In this document: one piece after another, positions 23,160 through 34,897 of the stretch
How positions within the stretch are numbered: position 1 is the first letter of the stretch
Layout: the number at the start of each line of letters is the position of its first letter
Source of the DNA: Dipteris shenzhenensis
Taxonomy: Eukaryota > Polypodiophyta > Polypodiopsida > Gleicheniales
Length of the DNA: 64,000 nt
Assembly (NCBI GenBank): GCA_047967505.1
Contig: CM106539.1
Direction: 5' to 3' (one strand)
Notes under the pieces: generated by a model
What the model saw: the letters and a program-made list of their open reading frames with translations, nothing else
Told to the model about the DNA's origin: nothing
The model's database searches: none
Translations under genes and position numbers: made by a program

Positions 23160-25294
23160 TGATAGGTAGGAGCACATTAAGCATGTGAAGCAGGTGCTGG
23201 AAATTTTGAGGATGCATCAGCTTTATGCCAAAGCCATCAAATGCACTTTAATGGCAGAGGAGTACCTAGGGCATATTATGAGTAGACATGGCATTCGGGT
23301 GGATCCAGCAAAGGTGAAATGCATCAAAAATTGGCCACAGCCACAAAACCCCAGGATGTTTAGTCTTGCTTCCTTCTACAGGTGCTTTATTCGCAAATTT
23401 TCCAAGAGGGAAGCTCCTCTTACTAACCTCTTGAAGAAGGATGCTTTTCTATGGTCAAAGGAAGCACAACGTAGTATTGAAGACCTGCAATTTTCTCACT
23501 CATGCACTTGTCTTGGTATGCCCTGATTTTTCACATCCTTTCATTATGGAGGCAAATGCTAGTGGCAAAGGATTAGGGACTATTTAGAGCCAGAAACATG
23601 AGGTAATAGCCTTTGAAAGTAGGAAGTTTGATGCCAAAGAAAATTACCATGTTCATGATCATGAGATGTTGGCTATCTTGCATGCTTTCAAGAAATGGCA
23701 CCACTATCTGTACGGGAGGTGAAAATAGATCATAGGACACTCAGATTCTTCCTCACCCATCTAAATTTGTCATATAAGAAGAAGATGTGGTTGGTTGCAA
23801 TCCAATCCTATGATTTCGACAGTGAGTACAGAAAAGGGAAGAAAAATGTGGTCGCAGATGCCTTGTCCAAGATGTGGGCTTGCAATTTGTATGCTATCTC
23901 TACCATATATGAGGAGTGTATTCATGGCATTCAGGAAGAGTATTTACAGAATTCTAAGGCAGCTCCCATATTGTCAGATTTGCAGAAGCCTTCTAGTTAA
24001 GGTCATCTAGAATTCAAATTGCATATGGGCGGTTGTGGTGCTAGGACAGGATTTATTTAGTGCTAGACTCAAAACATATGAAAGAATCAAGCAGAGCTTT
24101 ACATGGTAAAGCTTGTGGCAGGACGTGGTTAAATACCTGGCTGAATGCTTGCCTTGCCAAGAGAAGTTTAGACCAAATTACCTGTAGGTCTCTTGCAGCC
24201 ATTACCTCCAAAGGGAGAATGGACACACATAACAATGAATTTCATCACAGGATTGCCTTCTATAGAGAGGGGATGGGCAAATGGACGCACTTAGCAATGG
24301 ATTTCATCACAGAATTGCCTTCAGCATCTATATTGTGGTGGATAGAATGACAAAACACACCCATTTCATACCCACTAAGACCCGTTATTCAGCAGCACAG
24401 GTTGCTTGGCAATTCATTGGGCATGTCTTTTAAGCATCATGGTTTCCCTTTGTGACAGAGATGCAAATTTTATTGGTCACTTTTGGCAGGAGTTATTTAT
24501 AGCAGTGGGTACTTTACTCACACCTAGCACTGTATACCATCTTGAGGCTAATGGACAGTTGGAAAGGGTGAACAAATGGGTAGAGGAATATTTCAGACAC
24601 TTTTGTCATGATACTCAAAATTCTTGGGATAAATGGTTGGAACTTGCCGAATTTTGCTATAACAGTACCAAGCATCTCTCCATTGGCATGAGCCCATTTG
24701 AGGCAATGTACGGATGCAAGGTCAGGATGCCTTCTTCAATTATTGACATGGCTGTGAAAAATCAGCAAGCATGGAATGACTTGGAAAGGATGGATGTCCT
24801 TCTACAGCTAGCTCAAAAGAATATGTAGGTTGCCCAAGCCAAGTAGAAGAAATATGCGGATGAACAAAAGAGATATTTGTCTTTGAAAGAGGGAGATTAT
24901 GTGCATTTGTGTGTCCATAAGAACCATTATGCCTCTCTGAAAGGTAATACCAACACAAAGCTTTTTCATATTTATTATGGTCCTTACAAGATCATCCACT
25001 GGGTTGGATATCAATTGGAGCTACCTAGTACCTCCAAGAACCATGATGTTTTCCATGTGTCTTTGTTGAAACCACATGTGGGACAGCATGTCCATGTTCT
25101 TGCCACCTATGGATCAGGAGGGCCACATCCTCTATGTTCTGAAGCCCATCATGGGTTTTAGAGATCACATACTCCAAAGCAGGGTCTACATAGAGTATCT
25201 AATCAAGTGGAAGGGACTCCCTAAGGATGAGAACTCTTGGCATCCAGAGAGGATTGTCCAGGACTACCCCTGTCTCCTATCAGCTGATCATTAG
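23160..25294 (+). pseudogene. Ty3/gypsy chromovirus pol: RT end, RNase H, integrase, chromodomain
   Basis: The order is typical of a chromovirus. RT C terminus and connection: 23185-23526 (AEEYLGHIMSRHGI, then PLTNLLKKDAFLW). RNase H: about 23530-23880 (HDHEMLAILHAFKKW, then RKGKKNVVADALSK). Integrase: 24060-24828 (LAMDFITELP, then CDRDANFIGHFWQEL, then YHLEANGQLERVNKW), with the acidic core residues still visible. Then GPYKIIHWVG...YQLELP...VFHVSLLKP, and a chromodomain at about 25163-25280 (YIEYLIKWKGLPKDENSWHP). The protease and most of RT are missing at the 5' side; frameshifts near 23520, 24050 and 25110 and several stops break it. The chromodomain of such elements is thought to steer integration toward heterochromatin. 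Confidence 0.85.
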
Positions 25295-25364
25295 CTATTG
25301 TCAACTGAACCTTTTGCAACAGCTCCTATGTAAATTTTGAGGGCAAAATTCTATGGGAGGGGAT

Positions 25365-25760
25365 TGTTGTAATGAAGGGGGAAAAGGGGTATTTTAGTAT
25401 CCCTTTAGCTAGAGTTAGTGGGAAAAGTGGAGGGACTATATAACTCCCCATCCACCACTCATTGTACACTTTTTTGATGTGACATCTAATCCTATCTCCT
25501 CCCTCCTCCTACGTGCTGCCTACTCTCTCTCCCAATCCCTCTCCATCTCTTTCTTCCCCTCACCCATCTCTCTCTTCCTCTCCCTCTATCCCCTTTTCCT
25601 TACTTCTCACTCCTTCTCCCTATTCTTCCCTCTCCCTTCTGCCAATCTTATCCCCCTTCCTCCAATCTGCCCTTGCCTCCCTCATTACACTTTTGAATTT
25701 GCATTCCCACAGTTGCCATCATCCAATTTGCTATTTTGAGCCAAGAATATGATGTCATCA
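25365..25760 (+). repeat. 3' LTR (start) of the chromovirus
   Basis: A polypurine tract (ATGGGAGGGGAT) ends just before TGTTGTAATG at 25365, which I take as the LTR start. A TATA-like CTATATAAC lies near 25436, followed by a long C/T-rich segment (25495-25690). The LTR end could not be fixed; 25760 is a conservative limit. ORFs in the C/T-rich part are low-complexity artefacts. Confidence 0.6.
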
Positions 25761-27506
25761 AACTTGGCCATTTTTTGTAGTAGTAGTATTGTAGTCTTTG
25801 AATCTCCCAATCCATAATTATCAATTACAAAATTTTTTGTAAAGAAATGCTTTCGTTTACCCAAAAATGCTCAAAGTACCCTTGGAAATTTCCAAACACT
25901 TGATCTTGTAGAACTAAGTTTTCATAAAATATAAAGGCTAGGCCAAATTAGACAAAAAATAAGCCTCTAGTCGCGGCCTTGATAGGTGTGAATGTAGATT
26001 AAAAACAAGCCTCTATTCTTAGTGTTAATAGGTGTGAGTGACCTTAAGGTTGGAGGCCTTGCATAAACGACCATTAATGACTTTGTTCCACTTTCCATAA
26101 TACTATGCCAACTAGTCCATGTTCTTCATCATGTTTCATGCCAACAACTTATGTAATTTAGGTAGGATGACCAAGGCACCACTGTAACTATATCAAATTA
26201 AATTTAGCCAAGGTTTAGTAATGGTAAATTTAAATTACTTATTGATGTCACAAGTGATATGTAGGTATGATATAGCAACGGACATGGAAGGTATCGAAAC
26301 ATTTTGATGTGCTACTACCAGCCGTCAATGCTAACATGGTGTTGCAAAGCATGTGTCCCAAAGAGATATCAAGTTCTAGTGATTTTGAAGGCCATACACA
26401 AGAAATCATATTCATGCAGCACACTTCATCGATGCAAGGACTCTTGCAAGGGTGCTAGGCAAACTATAGGGGGTTTATTCACCCATGTACCACTCATGGA
26501 CATCGTTGATTGTGCCTTTATTAAGCTAGTGCATCAATGCACATGTTGAAATGTGTTACTTGGCCTTTATTGGGCTGTTGGATAAATTCACATGCATCAT
26601 ACTAATGTGAGTTTCCATTCATTGTTACACTTCTACTTTGTAGTGTTTTGTTTTTGCATGCGTGGGTGTTGCTCTCTTCTCTAGGGCCATGTGCAAATTA
26701 CAATAACATGGGTTGAGTATTGGTGGCCTGCTCACATGTGAGCTTTGTGCTATTAGGTTTTTGAGGCAATGATGGATTTGAACTTGTAAGGATTCAGAAC
26801 TCCAAGTACTTAGGATTCTTCATACATGAATAGATTTAGCCTCTACTGTTTGCAGGCCCCAACAACGTCATAGTAGTTATGCCTCCCAATTGTTGCTTTT
26901 CATGTCTCCAAGGTTCATAATATCTTCAATCAAGAGCTGGTTGTCATGTGCCTAGTGTACCTAGGATTAGATAGCAGACTAACGTGGGTTAAGGGATAGC
27001 AAAGGGCCGGATATTTATTTTTACCCGAGATTTCTATTATATATAGAGGTTGCTTTATATACAATGGTCGCTTTATATGCAGGGAGCTACTCACAACATC
27101 ATGCTATTTATAGCAAGGTTTCCTTCTATACATAGGAGGCCATAGAGGAGGCCTCAATTGATAGTGGGGCTTGGACCTGAGGTTGAGACTTTGGCTAGCT
27201 ACATGGCAAATCAAGGTCTTCGGGATGAGCTCAGGTGGTATGGGACACCGGGGTTACATACATGCCTATGGATGAGTCGAGCTATAAAATACGAATCTGG
27301 AACAAAGGAGTTGAGCATCTCCTGACGCTCCATGGTTAGGTTAAGTCATGGCCTTTGTTGTGGGTGTGCCTGCCCCTTGTGAGGATAGTGTAGAGTAGGG
27401 CAGAGGGCAAATCTGCCTTTCTACGTGGGTGTTGTCAGTGTAAGCACAGTTCAGGGGCCTCATGGGCATGTTTCAGGTTGCCTTAGAGGCGCATCAAAGG
27501 GAAGCA
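25761..27506. other. unclassified AT-rich DNA
   Basis: Nothing with coding support. A frame of 81 codons at 26304-26549 is Cys-rich but matches no family I know. A short local repeat around TTGCTTTATATACAATGG is seen at 27045-27080. Confidence 0.4.
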
Positions 27507-27960
27507 TTCCAAGGAGGGGTTAAAGTCTTGGAATGGGCACCTCCCCATCTGTAAGCCCCCATATAAGGAAAGCATGGGGGGGGTGAACCTAGGAAAAGGA
27601 AGAGGGAGGGGGCTGCCACATGCGCAGCACCTAACACAAAGAAAGGAGAATACCTGGCAGAAGGAAGCTTGCCTCGCGGGCAGATCTGGGAAAGAATGGC
27701 CAGGTGACTGTCAAGGGCAGAGCAGAGCAGATCTGCGTAGCATCTCCATCAAGCAACGAAGGCGCGATGACGTCAGCCACTATACGGGCTGCTACAAGGC
27801 AGTGTATAGAAGGTGTGCGGGCAGGACGTGGTGCTGGCAAAGGGCTGAAGTATGGCATAGCATGGCGGGATCCGTGGGCACGCTAAAGGCTTGCAACAGG
27901 CCTTATAGGTGGCGCAATAGGTTGCCTAGCGGATCAGAGGCAGGTATTCCCAGGAGGGGT
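27507..27960 (+). repeat. partial LTR plus flank, tandemly duplicated
   Basis: This stretch repeats the start of LTR1 and the flank before it: ATTCCAAGGAGGGGTTAAAG precedes the LTR-like TCTTGGAATGGGCACC here, and ATTCCCAGGAGGGGTTACAA precedes TGTTGAAATGGTCACC at 27966. The unit is about 450 bp and carries only the first third of the LTR. It looks like a post-insertion tandem duplication across the insertion boundary. Confidence 0.65.
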
Positions 27961-27965
27961 TACAA

Positions 27966-28586
27966 TGTTGAAATGGTCACCTCCCCATCTGTAAGCCCCC
28001 ATATGAGGAGAGCATGGGGGGGGGTGAACCGAGGAAAGGAAAGAGGGAGGGGGCTGCCATACGGGCAGCACCTCAAACAAAGAAAGGAGAGTACCTAGCA
28101 GAAGGAAGCTTGCCTCGAGGGCAAATCTGGCAAAGAATGGCCAGGTGACGGTAAAGGACAGAGCAGTGCAAATCTGCACAGCATCTCCATCAAGGAACGA
28201 AGGTGCGATGATGTCAGCCACTGTACGGATCTGTGCGAGCTGCCTACCTAGGCTGACACTCAAGGCAACAAGGTTGAGAAGAACACTCTAGACAGAGAGT
28301 CTACATATGCTCGAGATGAAGCACGCGGGCTCAAAGATCTAGAAGTGCTTAACATCTACTAGGAAAGCCTTTTGGTATTGTATCCTATCCTATTTTGTGG
28401 ACGGACGGAAATATAAAGGGTTGCTTCTATACTTGTCTCTGAGCATTGTCTATTTACTAGCTTGCACATCTATGCACGTAAGTTTAAGAAGTTTGTGATT
28501 CCACACCCCACACCACATTGTGTGAGCTCCTAGGCAATACTATCAATCTTCTGCTATGCGTACCCTCTGTTGGGTCATTTCTAACA
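27966..28586 (+). repeat. LTR1 of the non-autonomous copia-like array (internally deleted)
   Basis: Begins TGTTGAAATGG and ends TTTCTAACA directly before a primer-binding site. It is 621 bp against about 1.29 kb for LTR3 once that copy's insertion is subtracted. The missing part is the U3/R middle containing the TATA box, skipped between the CACTGTACGGATCTGT and GAGCTGCCTACCTAGG phrases. Without a TATA box this copy should not be a promoter. Confidence 0.8.
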
Positions 28587-28598
28587 TGGTATCAGAGC
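28587..28598 (+). other. primer-binding site, initiator tRNA-Met type
   Basis: TGGTATCAGAGC directly follows the LTR terminus TAACA. This is the canonical copia primer-binding sequence complementary to the 3' end of plant initiator tRNA-Met. The corresponding site of the second unit (36070) is mutated (TGGTATCAAACC). Confidence 0.9.
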
Positions 28599-29140
28599 CC
28601 AAGTAGGAGGCTCACAAGCGTGCGAGCCTAAAGACAAGGACCTTGCTGAAGGACGAACCTGATTCGGAAGCTCTTGGGAATCAACTTCCACGACTGGAGG
28701 ACAAATGCCCTTGCGAGGAGGGTGGTTCAATCAGGTGTGTTTAAAGTTCGTGGTCCAGGTTATCTGGAGATGTTCTTTCATTGCGGACCTTGCTAAAGGA
28801 AGGACGGGTTGAAACAGACCCTCAAAGCATGGTGCCTGGAAGACTCCAGACTGTTCACTCATATGAGGGGGACAACTAGAAGATCGTGGCGATTGGATTG
28901 CTCGAAGGCAGGAACGTGACTGAAGAAGAAGGTGCTAGGACGTGCTACCAAAGATAGACCTGTGTACCAAGATGGTGTGCGGAAGCGAAACCAAACCTGG
29001 TGGAGTAGGAGCCACTAGATGAAAAGCCAGGACAAGATTTCAACATTGAAGTATTCCAAAGGACTACGCGACCCTGGGAGTCACTGAAGCATCGTCATCG
29101 ACGTATTGGCATTGGGCCAAGATGTGTCGGTGAGAGGGGG
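28587..29140 (+). pseudogene. INT1: 554-bp internal region of the non-autonomous element
   Basis: Runs from the primer-binding site to a polypurine tract (GAGAGGGGG, 29132-29140) right before LTR2. One frame retains a copia-gag-like start (LLGINFHDWRTNALARRVVQ, about 28670-28730), but it is closed by a stop soon after (FFHCGPC then stop). No protease, integrase, RT or RNase H is present. The region matches INT2 (36070-36627) over its whole length. This makes it a short non-autonomous LTR element dependent on another copia for mobility (inference). Confidence 0.75.
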
Positions 29141-29243
29141 TGTTGGAACTTGGAATGGTCACCTACCCATCTGTAAGCCCCCACATATGAGGAGAGCATG
29201 GGGCGGGTGAACCTAGGAAAAGAAAGAGGGAGGGGGCTGCCAC

Positions 29244-29257
29244 ATGGGCAGAGCACC
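29244..29257 (+). repeat. target-site duplication of the 29-kb LINE, left copy
   Basis: ATGGGCAGAGCACC is found here and identically at 34334-34347 after the A-tail. Joining the flanks across one copy restores continuity with the related LTR sequences at 27.6, 28.05 and 36.7 kb (GGGCTGCCACATGGGCAG, then CACCTCACACAAAG), confirming the insertion boundaries. Confidence 0.95.
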
Positions 29258-29934
29258 ATATACCGCAATAGCCTAAGATTAGTGCTCCTGCGAGCTCCCT
29301 CCCCCTTCGCTCCTCGTCTACCCCCCCCTCGCTAACTGCGCGGCCCTCTCTCTCCCTCCGTCGGCTGCTGCCGTGCAGACAGCCACCCCCCTCTCTGCCA
29401 CACTCCCCCTCTCTCAGCCTCGGCTCCTCCGCCCGTCGCTACCCCCCCCCTCTCCTCACCACGCTCCTTTCGCCCCGCTCCGCCTCGTTCCTCTCCACTC
29501 ACCTCACCCCATCCCGCCTCGACCCACCCGCTCCACTCCGCCCACCTGCCTCCGCCTCGTTCCCTCCGCTCCGCTCCACTCACCTCGCCCCTTCCCGCCT
29601 CGACCCACCTCACTCCGCTCCACCCACCTCACTCCACTCTGCCCACCCACTCCGTTCACCTCACCCCGCTCCACTCACCGCACCCCGCTCCGCTCCGCTC
29701 CGCTCCACTACGCTCACCTCACCTCACCTCACCCCGCCTCACACCGCTCCGCTCCGTTCACCTCACCTCACCTCACCCTCCGCCTCGCTTCGCTTCGTTC
29801 ACCTCACCTCTTTTTTTTTTCCTCCGCTACCCCCTTAGTCCCCGCCCACCTTCTTCCACCCTTAGTCCCTTACCTCTCCCCTCCCTCTTCTTTTCCCTTC
29901 ACCCGCCTCGGGAATTCACAGTTAGTCAAGCGAT
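29258..29934 (+). promoter_or_regulatory. 5' leader of the LINE, C/T-rich tandem low-complexity
   Basis: 677 bp before the first ORF1 ATG. From about 29290 the plus strand is nearly pure C/T with degenerate repeats of CCGCTCCGCTCCA- and CACCTCACCTCA-type, then T9 at 29811-29820. LINE 5' leaders normally hold the internal promoter, which I infer here. The long frames in it (29373-30008 plus, 29332-29613 minus) are low-complexity artefacts. Confidence 0.6.
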
Positions 29935-31818
29935 ATGGCGGCTACCTGCCTGGAACCAGTGGCCCAGACGGACCCACCCCCCTCCACCAGCCTATCGCGT
30001 TACATTGACAGAGCACTAGGTCTCCTTGGTGAAGCAAGCCGCCACGGACTTCTCCCAGACATCAGTTTATGGGAGGGTCATTGGCTACTCGCCTTCACGA
30101 GCAGACATCAGGGACTGGTTGCAGTCCACCCTCTACCTCGAGGACAGTCACATTGAGGAGGTTGCACTCATGGGACGTGGCATTTTCTGGCTTAAGCTCT
30201 CCTCAGCACAGGCTGCGAGCGACATAGTCAGGCGATCCCCTACTTTGTGGGTGGGAAGATCATCCTCATGGTCCCTTGGTACAGGGGATTCAATGTAGCG
30301 GACTTCGATTCCCGCTTTCGCATTCCTCGACACCCAGTTACCCTTATCTTCCCAGGTCTCGCAACCGAGCTTCGCCCGATCATCAAGGACCTGGGGGCGC
30401 ACTTTGGTTGGCCTATGCAGGACACTTACGTTGATGCGGCGGCAGCCCAAGGGGTGCCACGTGTCAAAGTGGCAGTCCTTGATCCACAGAGCATCCCTTC
30501 GGAGTTCGAGATAGAGACAGACACAGGTGTGGTGACGCAGCACATTCTGGTCACTGGTCGCCCAAACCAGTGTCTGAGATGCCATGGCTTCGGGCACCAG
30601 GCTCGCTCATGTCCTCGCTTCACGGGTACAGAATCTCACAAGACCCCCGTTCAGGCAGCTCAGGATACTCCGCTCCAGTCAGCGACATCCCCTCCCAAAG
30701 GGGAAGGCTGGACGGAAGTCAAACGAAAATGGAAGGGCAACAAGGCAGGCCCCAAAAAACCTTCCCAGCCACAGAAAGATCCCCCTCAAATGATCCCTAC
30801 TCATCAACAGCCCGGTAAGGGGAAGGAGAAGGGAAAGGAGAAGGTCAGCCAGCCTCCCCCTCATCCCTCACCCCGCCCTCCCCCACCTCCCCCCTCCTCG
30901 ATTCTCCGACCCCCACCCCCCCCTCCAGGATCCCCCCCCGCACCAGTGGTTTCCGCTCCACCCTCTTCCTCGAGCATGATCCAGAAGGAATCCCCCCCCC
31001 ACCTGCGCCACCTTCAACCCCGAAGCCAGCACAGACCTCACCCTCGTCTATCCCTCCGGACCCGACGACGGGGATAGGCTTTTCCCCACAGGTGGCCAGC
31101 ACCCCTCCCTCCGGTTCAGACTCCTCATCTTCGTCCCCAAGCCCAAGGGTTGCTCCTAAAGCTCTTCCATTGGAGTTTTACCGAGCAGGTCCTTGGGACT
31201 ACTTGGATGCAGCGGGTATTGGCTCCTTTCCCGCATGCCTAGACATCAGCATCTTCTTCCTCCGCAAGGGAGCGGAGGGTAAGGTGTCCATCCTGGCTCC
31301 GCACGATGGTCCTAGCTATTCCTTCACTATCTCCAGTGAAGGGAATGAGCAATGAACGAATGAAAATGTTCGGGAGACGATACGAGACCAGACCCAGGAG
31401 TAGGTGCAGGACTGGATTGGTAGCAGAGCAGTGGAGCTTCTTCAGCAGCAATGGCAGGAGGGAGATGTTCGTCTGCGTTGGCGCCACAACGCCAAACGTT
31501 TCCGACTCCTGGTCATTATTAGACCACCGCTAGAGTGGGCCTACGCGGAAGGGCTTCGCCCCTGGAGGACTTCAGAGGTTGCAGGCTTCTACAGCATTTC
31601 CTTGGCAGAGGCGTCGAGCTGGTTAGAGAAAGCTTGCCACCACGGGACAAAGGGCCTTTCCCCTCTGCTGAAGGTTTTAGAGGATGGGTCCGATGATCCG
31701 GCCTCTCCTTGGAAACCTTCACAGAAGCGCCTTCGTCTCCACACAGGACATCCTCCGACCACTTCGACTTCGACCGCAAGCAGACAGCTGTTTGTGGCCC
31801 ACCTTCCCTCCTCATGAG
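29935..31818 (+). pseudogene. LINE ORF1: DUF4283, CCHC zinc knuckle, proline-rich linker, C-terminal domain
   Basis: In broken frames: an N-terminal start at 29935; the DUF4283 domain (about 30015-30360) with YGRVIGYSPSRADIRDWL, then GIFWLKLSSAQAASDIV, then VPWYRGFNVADFD. The zinc knuckle CLRCHGFGHQARSC (CX2CX4HX4C) is at about 30570-30612. A Pro-rich linker (30840-31010) and a further conserved C-terminal segment (31404-31817) with VELLQQQWQEGDVRLRWRHN follow. Frame changes occur near 30015, 30245, 31080 and 31360. The intact protein would bind element RNA. The architecture is that of plant L1 ORF1. Confidence 0.8.
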
Positions 31819-34201
31819 TTTACGCATTATCTCTTGGAACGTCAACAGGTTCCACTCATCAGGCACCCGTGGCCCCAGGAAGATGGTGCTCAGACAGGAG
31901 CTCCAGCTAGCTTTGGTGGGAAAGGTAGATGTGCTTCTACTACAGGAACACAAGCTTTCGGCTTCACAGACTAGTATTTGTGGGAAGGTCCTCACAGGAC
32001 GCTCCCACACCTACTAGGAACCTTCGATTGGCGAGCAGGGGAGAAGCGGGGGTGTCTGTTCCTCCATCGACGCTTCTCTAGTTCAGCATGTGTTTGGTTC
32101 TTGCACTTTGATCCCCGGACGTGCGCTTTGGGTGGGCTTGCATATTGAGGGATCCCGCATCGGCATCCTCAATATCTACGCCCCGACTGATCTCAGACGT
32201 AGATCCGTTTTTTGGAGATCCTTGACAGACCTATTGCCAGAGATGGACTCTTGGATTGTAGGAGGGGACTTCAACAACCTTGAGACCTTAGAGGATCAAC
32301 AGGGAAGGGGCCCAGAGTTCCTCGGTATAGCTCAGGCAGAGCAGGCAGATTGGGACTCCTTCCTCTTTGCAGTGGGAGGTCAGGACAGTTGGAGGGAGCC
32401 TTCCTTTCGCAGATGGCCTGGGAGTCTAGACTTCTCTTGTGGTTACAAGAGGGAGGGAGGCAGACTCCTGGAGCGACTGGACCATTTCTATGTCGGTGAT
32501 TGGGCGCTTGGCAGAGGAGGAGAGTCAGGAGTGGTTCCAGGGACGACACTTTCAGACCATGCCCCAGTCATCCTAGTCCTGGACTCGGCCTCTCAGTCCT
32601 CACCTCCACGTTCATGCCGGATCCCAAATTCCATCTACACCAGAGCAGCGGTTCACAGCAGGATAGTGGACCTATGGGAGCAGGAGTGGGACCCTACCAG
32701 GGATATGGCAGCACAGGTAGCTCAGGCACTTGCTGAGTCTAGCCGCATTTGCCAGCAGGAGGCGATTCAGGTCAGATAGCGGTGTTGGGCGCGGGAGAGG
32801 GGTCTCAAACGTGACCTCGCCTCGATTCAGAGAGAGCAGCAGTCTTCTCCAGGCTCTGAGGAGCTAAGACAACAGGAGGTTCGGGCCCGGGCCATGCTAG
32901 AGGAGATCACCTAGCGTCGCTCAGAATTTTCATTTCATGCTTCCAAGTCCTTCTGGGCTAGGAAAGGCGACAGGATGTGCAGGGAGTTCTTCAGGACTCA
33001 TGGACAGAGGTCAGCAGGGGAACAGCTCCGTTCTCTTAGGGCGCAGGATGGTAGTGTCAGGACAGATCCAGATGAGGTCCGGGACTTGGCGACAGACTTC
33101 TACAGATCTTTATTCCAGCAGAAGCCCCCAAACCCTCGTGGTCGCATTTGCAGGGAGGAGGTGTGGAGATCTACACCGAGACTCGTGCAGCCCAGCATGA
33201 GCGATACCCTTCTCGCACCTTTCACTGTTGCGGAGATGCAGGATGCGGTGAGTGCTATTGATGGGCAGAAATGCCCAGGTGAGGATGGCCTCTCTAGAGC
33301 TTTCTTAACCACCTTTTGAGAGCAGATCCACCGGCCCTTGCTCGCAGCCTTCCAGCACATCTTCTCCAGCGGGCAGATGCCAGAGAGCCTTGCAACAGGC
33401 CTGATTTGCCTCATCCCCAAAGGGGGGGACCGCCAGGAGATCAGACAGTGGCGCCCAATCACCCTCCTCCCGACCGCCTACAAAATCCTCGCCAAGATGA
33501 TCAACAGTCGCATCCGCATCTCCTACTTCCTTTGGATGGTGGCACACAAGGGGCTTCCAGTTGGCAGCTGGCTGAGACAGATGGGGCAAGAGGGGCATTG
33601 CCAGATGTGTTTTCAGGAGTCGTCGTCCCTGAAGCATTGCCTTTGGAGCTGCTCGCATGCGCAGACGGTTTGGAAGGGAATCATGGGGATCTTAGCTAGG
33701 GCTACACCCGAGCTAGGACCCATCACTTGGGGAGCCATTTGTTGGTGCAGCACTGAGCCGAGGCATCACTTGGCCTATGAGTTCTCTAGACAGGATCCCG
33801 TCTTTTTCATCACGCAGAGCACTTGGGCTTACATGGACAGCTTCCCATGGCATCTAACAGAGACAGATGCAGGAGCGATGCCTCGACACCCAGTTTGGGA
33901 GATCATAGGGAGCATCGCAGGCTGGCATATCTGGACTTCCAGATGCGCGCAGACTATAGGAGCTCAGACTACTACTACACAGACCCTAGCTGCTGATATC
34001 TGGAGCACGATCATTCACACGCTCAAGGGTCAGTGGGATCAGATCCAGGGAGAGTCCCGGGCAAGGAAGGAAAAGAGACGACGTTTCCTTCGCGACTGGG
34101 ATCACCGGGAGTTATTCTTCCAGCACTCCATTCAGAGTCTTCAGTGGCATTACGCCCCTCCACCGTGGCTGTTTGTCCACTCTCCGATGATTATGCCCTA
34201 A
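31814..34201 (+). pseudogene. LINE ORF2: endonuclease and truncated RT fused to C-terminal zinc-finger region
   Basis: The endonuclease begins MSLRIISWNVNRF (31814) with LLLQEHKLS, then after a stop at about 32015 continues to 32779 with IYAPTDLRRR, GGDFNNLE and SDHAPVI, so its catalytic motifs are all recognisable. The RT begins (SAIDGQKCPGEDGL; LICLIPKGGDRQEIRQWRPI; YKILAKMINSRIR) and at about 33518 jumps directly into the zf-RVT region (ISYFLWMVAHKG, then CQMCFQESSSLKHCLWSC). The junction keeps the frame, giving one open frame 33338-34201. RT motifs A to E, including the catalytic Asp pair, are missing. Stops also occur near 32778, 32912 and 33319. Confidence 0.85.
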
Positions 34202-34333
34202 GAGGCTTGTATTTAGCATTTTGACTTCTCGGGCTGAATCCGTTTTGTGATTACAGCCCGCTGGCCTTAAGGCCTTCTTGTACTCTCGCTTTCAAGTAAT
34301 ATAACTAGCACTACTTTTTGCGAAAAAAAAAAA
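34202..34333 (+). other. LINE 3' UTR and A-tail
   Basis: A 3' UTR of about 120 bp ending CACTACTTTTTGCG followed by an A12 run. The minus-strand LINE at 20.18 kb ends in a similar TTTTTG.G-A(8) sequence. This shared end is probably the part recognised by the RT. Confidence 0.8.
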
Positions 34334-34347
34334 ATGGGCAGAGCACC
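34334..34347 (+). repeat. target-site duplication of the 29-kb LINE, right copy
   Basis: ATGGGCAGAGCACC, identical to 29244-29257, immediately following the A-tail (the first A could belong to either). Confidence 0.95.
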
Positions 34348-34887
34348 TCACACAAAGAAAGGAGAGTACCTAGCAGAAAGAAGCTTGCCTCGAGGACAAA
34401 CCTGGCAGAGAATGGCCAGGTGATTGCCAAGGACAGAGCAAAGCAGATCTGTGCAGCATCTCCATCAAAGAAGTGTGATAACGTCAGCCACTGTACGGAT
34501 CTGTACCGGCTGCTGCAGGGCAGTGTACAGAAGGTGTATGGGCAGGACGTGGTGCCGGCAAAGGGCTGCAGCATGGTGCAGCATGGCGAGATCCGTGGGC
34601 AGGCTGATGGCCTGCAACAGGCATTATAGGTGGTGCAATGTGATGGGGCAGGGATCACCTTCAATCAGCCAAGTGACAAGGCTGGTTGGGGCTGGTTGAG
34701 CCAGCCAACCAGGCCTTGGAAAGACTGGTCAACAGGGCTGGGCCCTGCACAATGAAACAAAGGGCTCTTGCCATAGTTTTGAGCCCCAGGAGGGGCCAGG
34801 AAAGTCGGCCAAGGAGAGAGCAGAAAACCAACCAGCAGTCGGTCATTTTGGGCATGCTGGGTGGGTCCACATACCAGCCCTCTGGGC

Positions 34888-34897
34888 CTATATAAGG
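34888..34897 (+). promoter_or_regulatory. LTR TATA box (LTR2, first segment)
   Basis: CTATATAAGG in the U3 region, followed about 25-35 bp later by CAGTTATCATCCAG, a likely start region for the R segment. The same box recurs at 35434-35440 and 37716-37722. Confidence 0.7.

Larger units (their letters stand above)
29258..34333 (+). mobile_element. L1-type LINE insertion, full span but with RT core deleted
   Basis: A 5076-bp insertion inside LTR2 with a perfect 14-bp target-site duplication and an A12 tail (34323-34333 region). Order: polypyrimidine 5' leader of 677 bp, ORF1, ORF2 with complete endonuclease, truncated RT joined in frame to the C-terminal zinc-finger region, a 130-bp 3' UTR and the tail. 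Full 5' length and clean target-site duplications show it arrived by target-primed reverse transcription. It cannot encode an active RT, so it moved either before the deletion or in trans. Confidence 0.9.

Noticed and set aside
25479-25752. Pro/Ser/Leu-rich ORFs
   Set aside because: Translation of a C/T-rich LTR segment; low complexity.
26304-26549. Cys-rich 81-codon ORF
   Set aside because: No signal peptide, no regular Cys spacing and no family resemblance.
27574-28098. 174-codon ORF
   Set aside because: It runs across the partial LTR duplicate and into LTR1; the LTR copies have different frames and stops.
29332-30008. Long ORFs on both strands (211 and 93 codons)
   Set aside because: They lie in the C/T-rich low-complexity LINE leader; lack of stops follows from composition, and the translations are Pro/Ser/His or Gly/Glu-Arg repeats.
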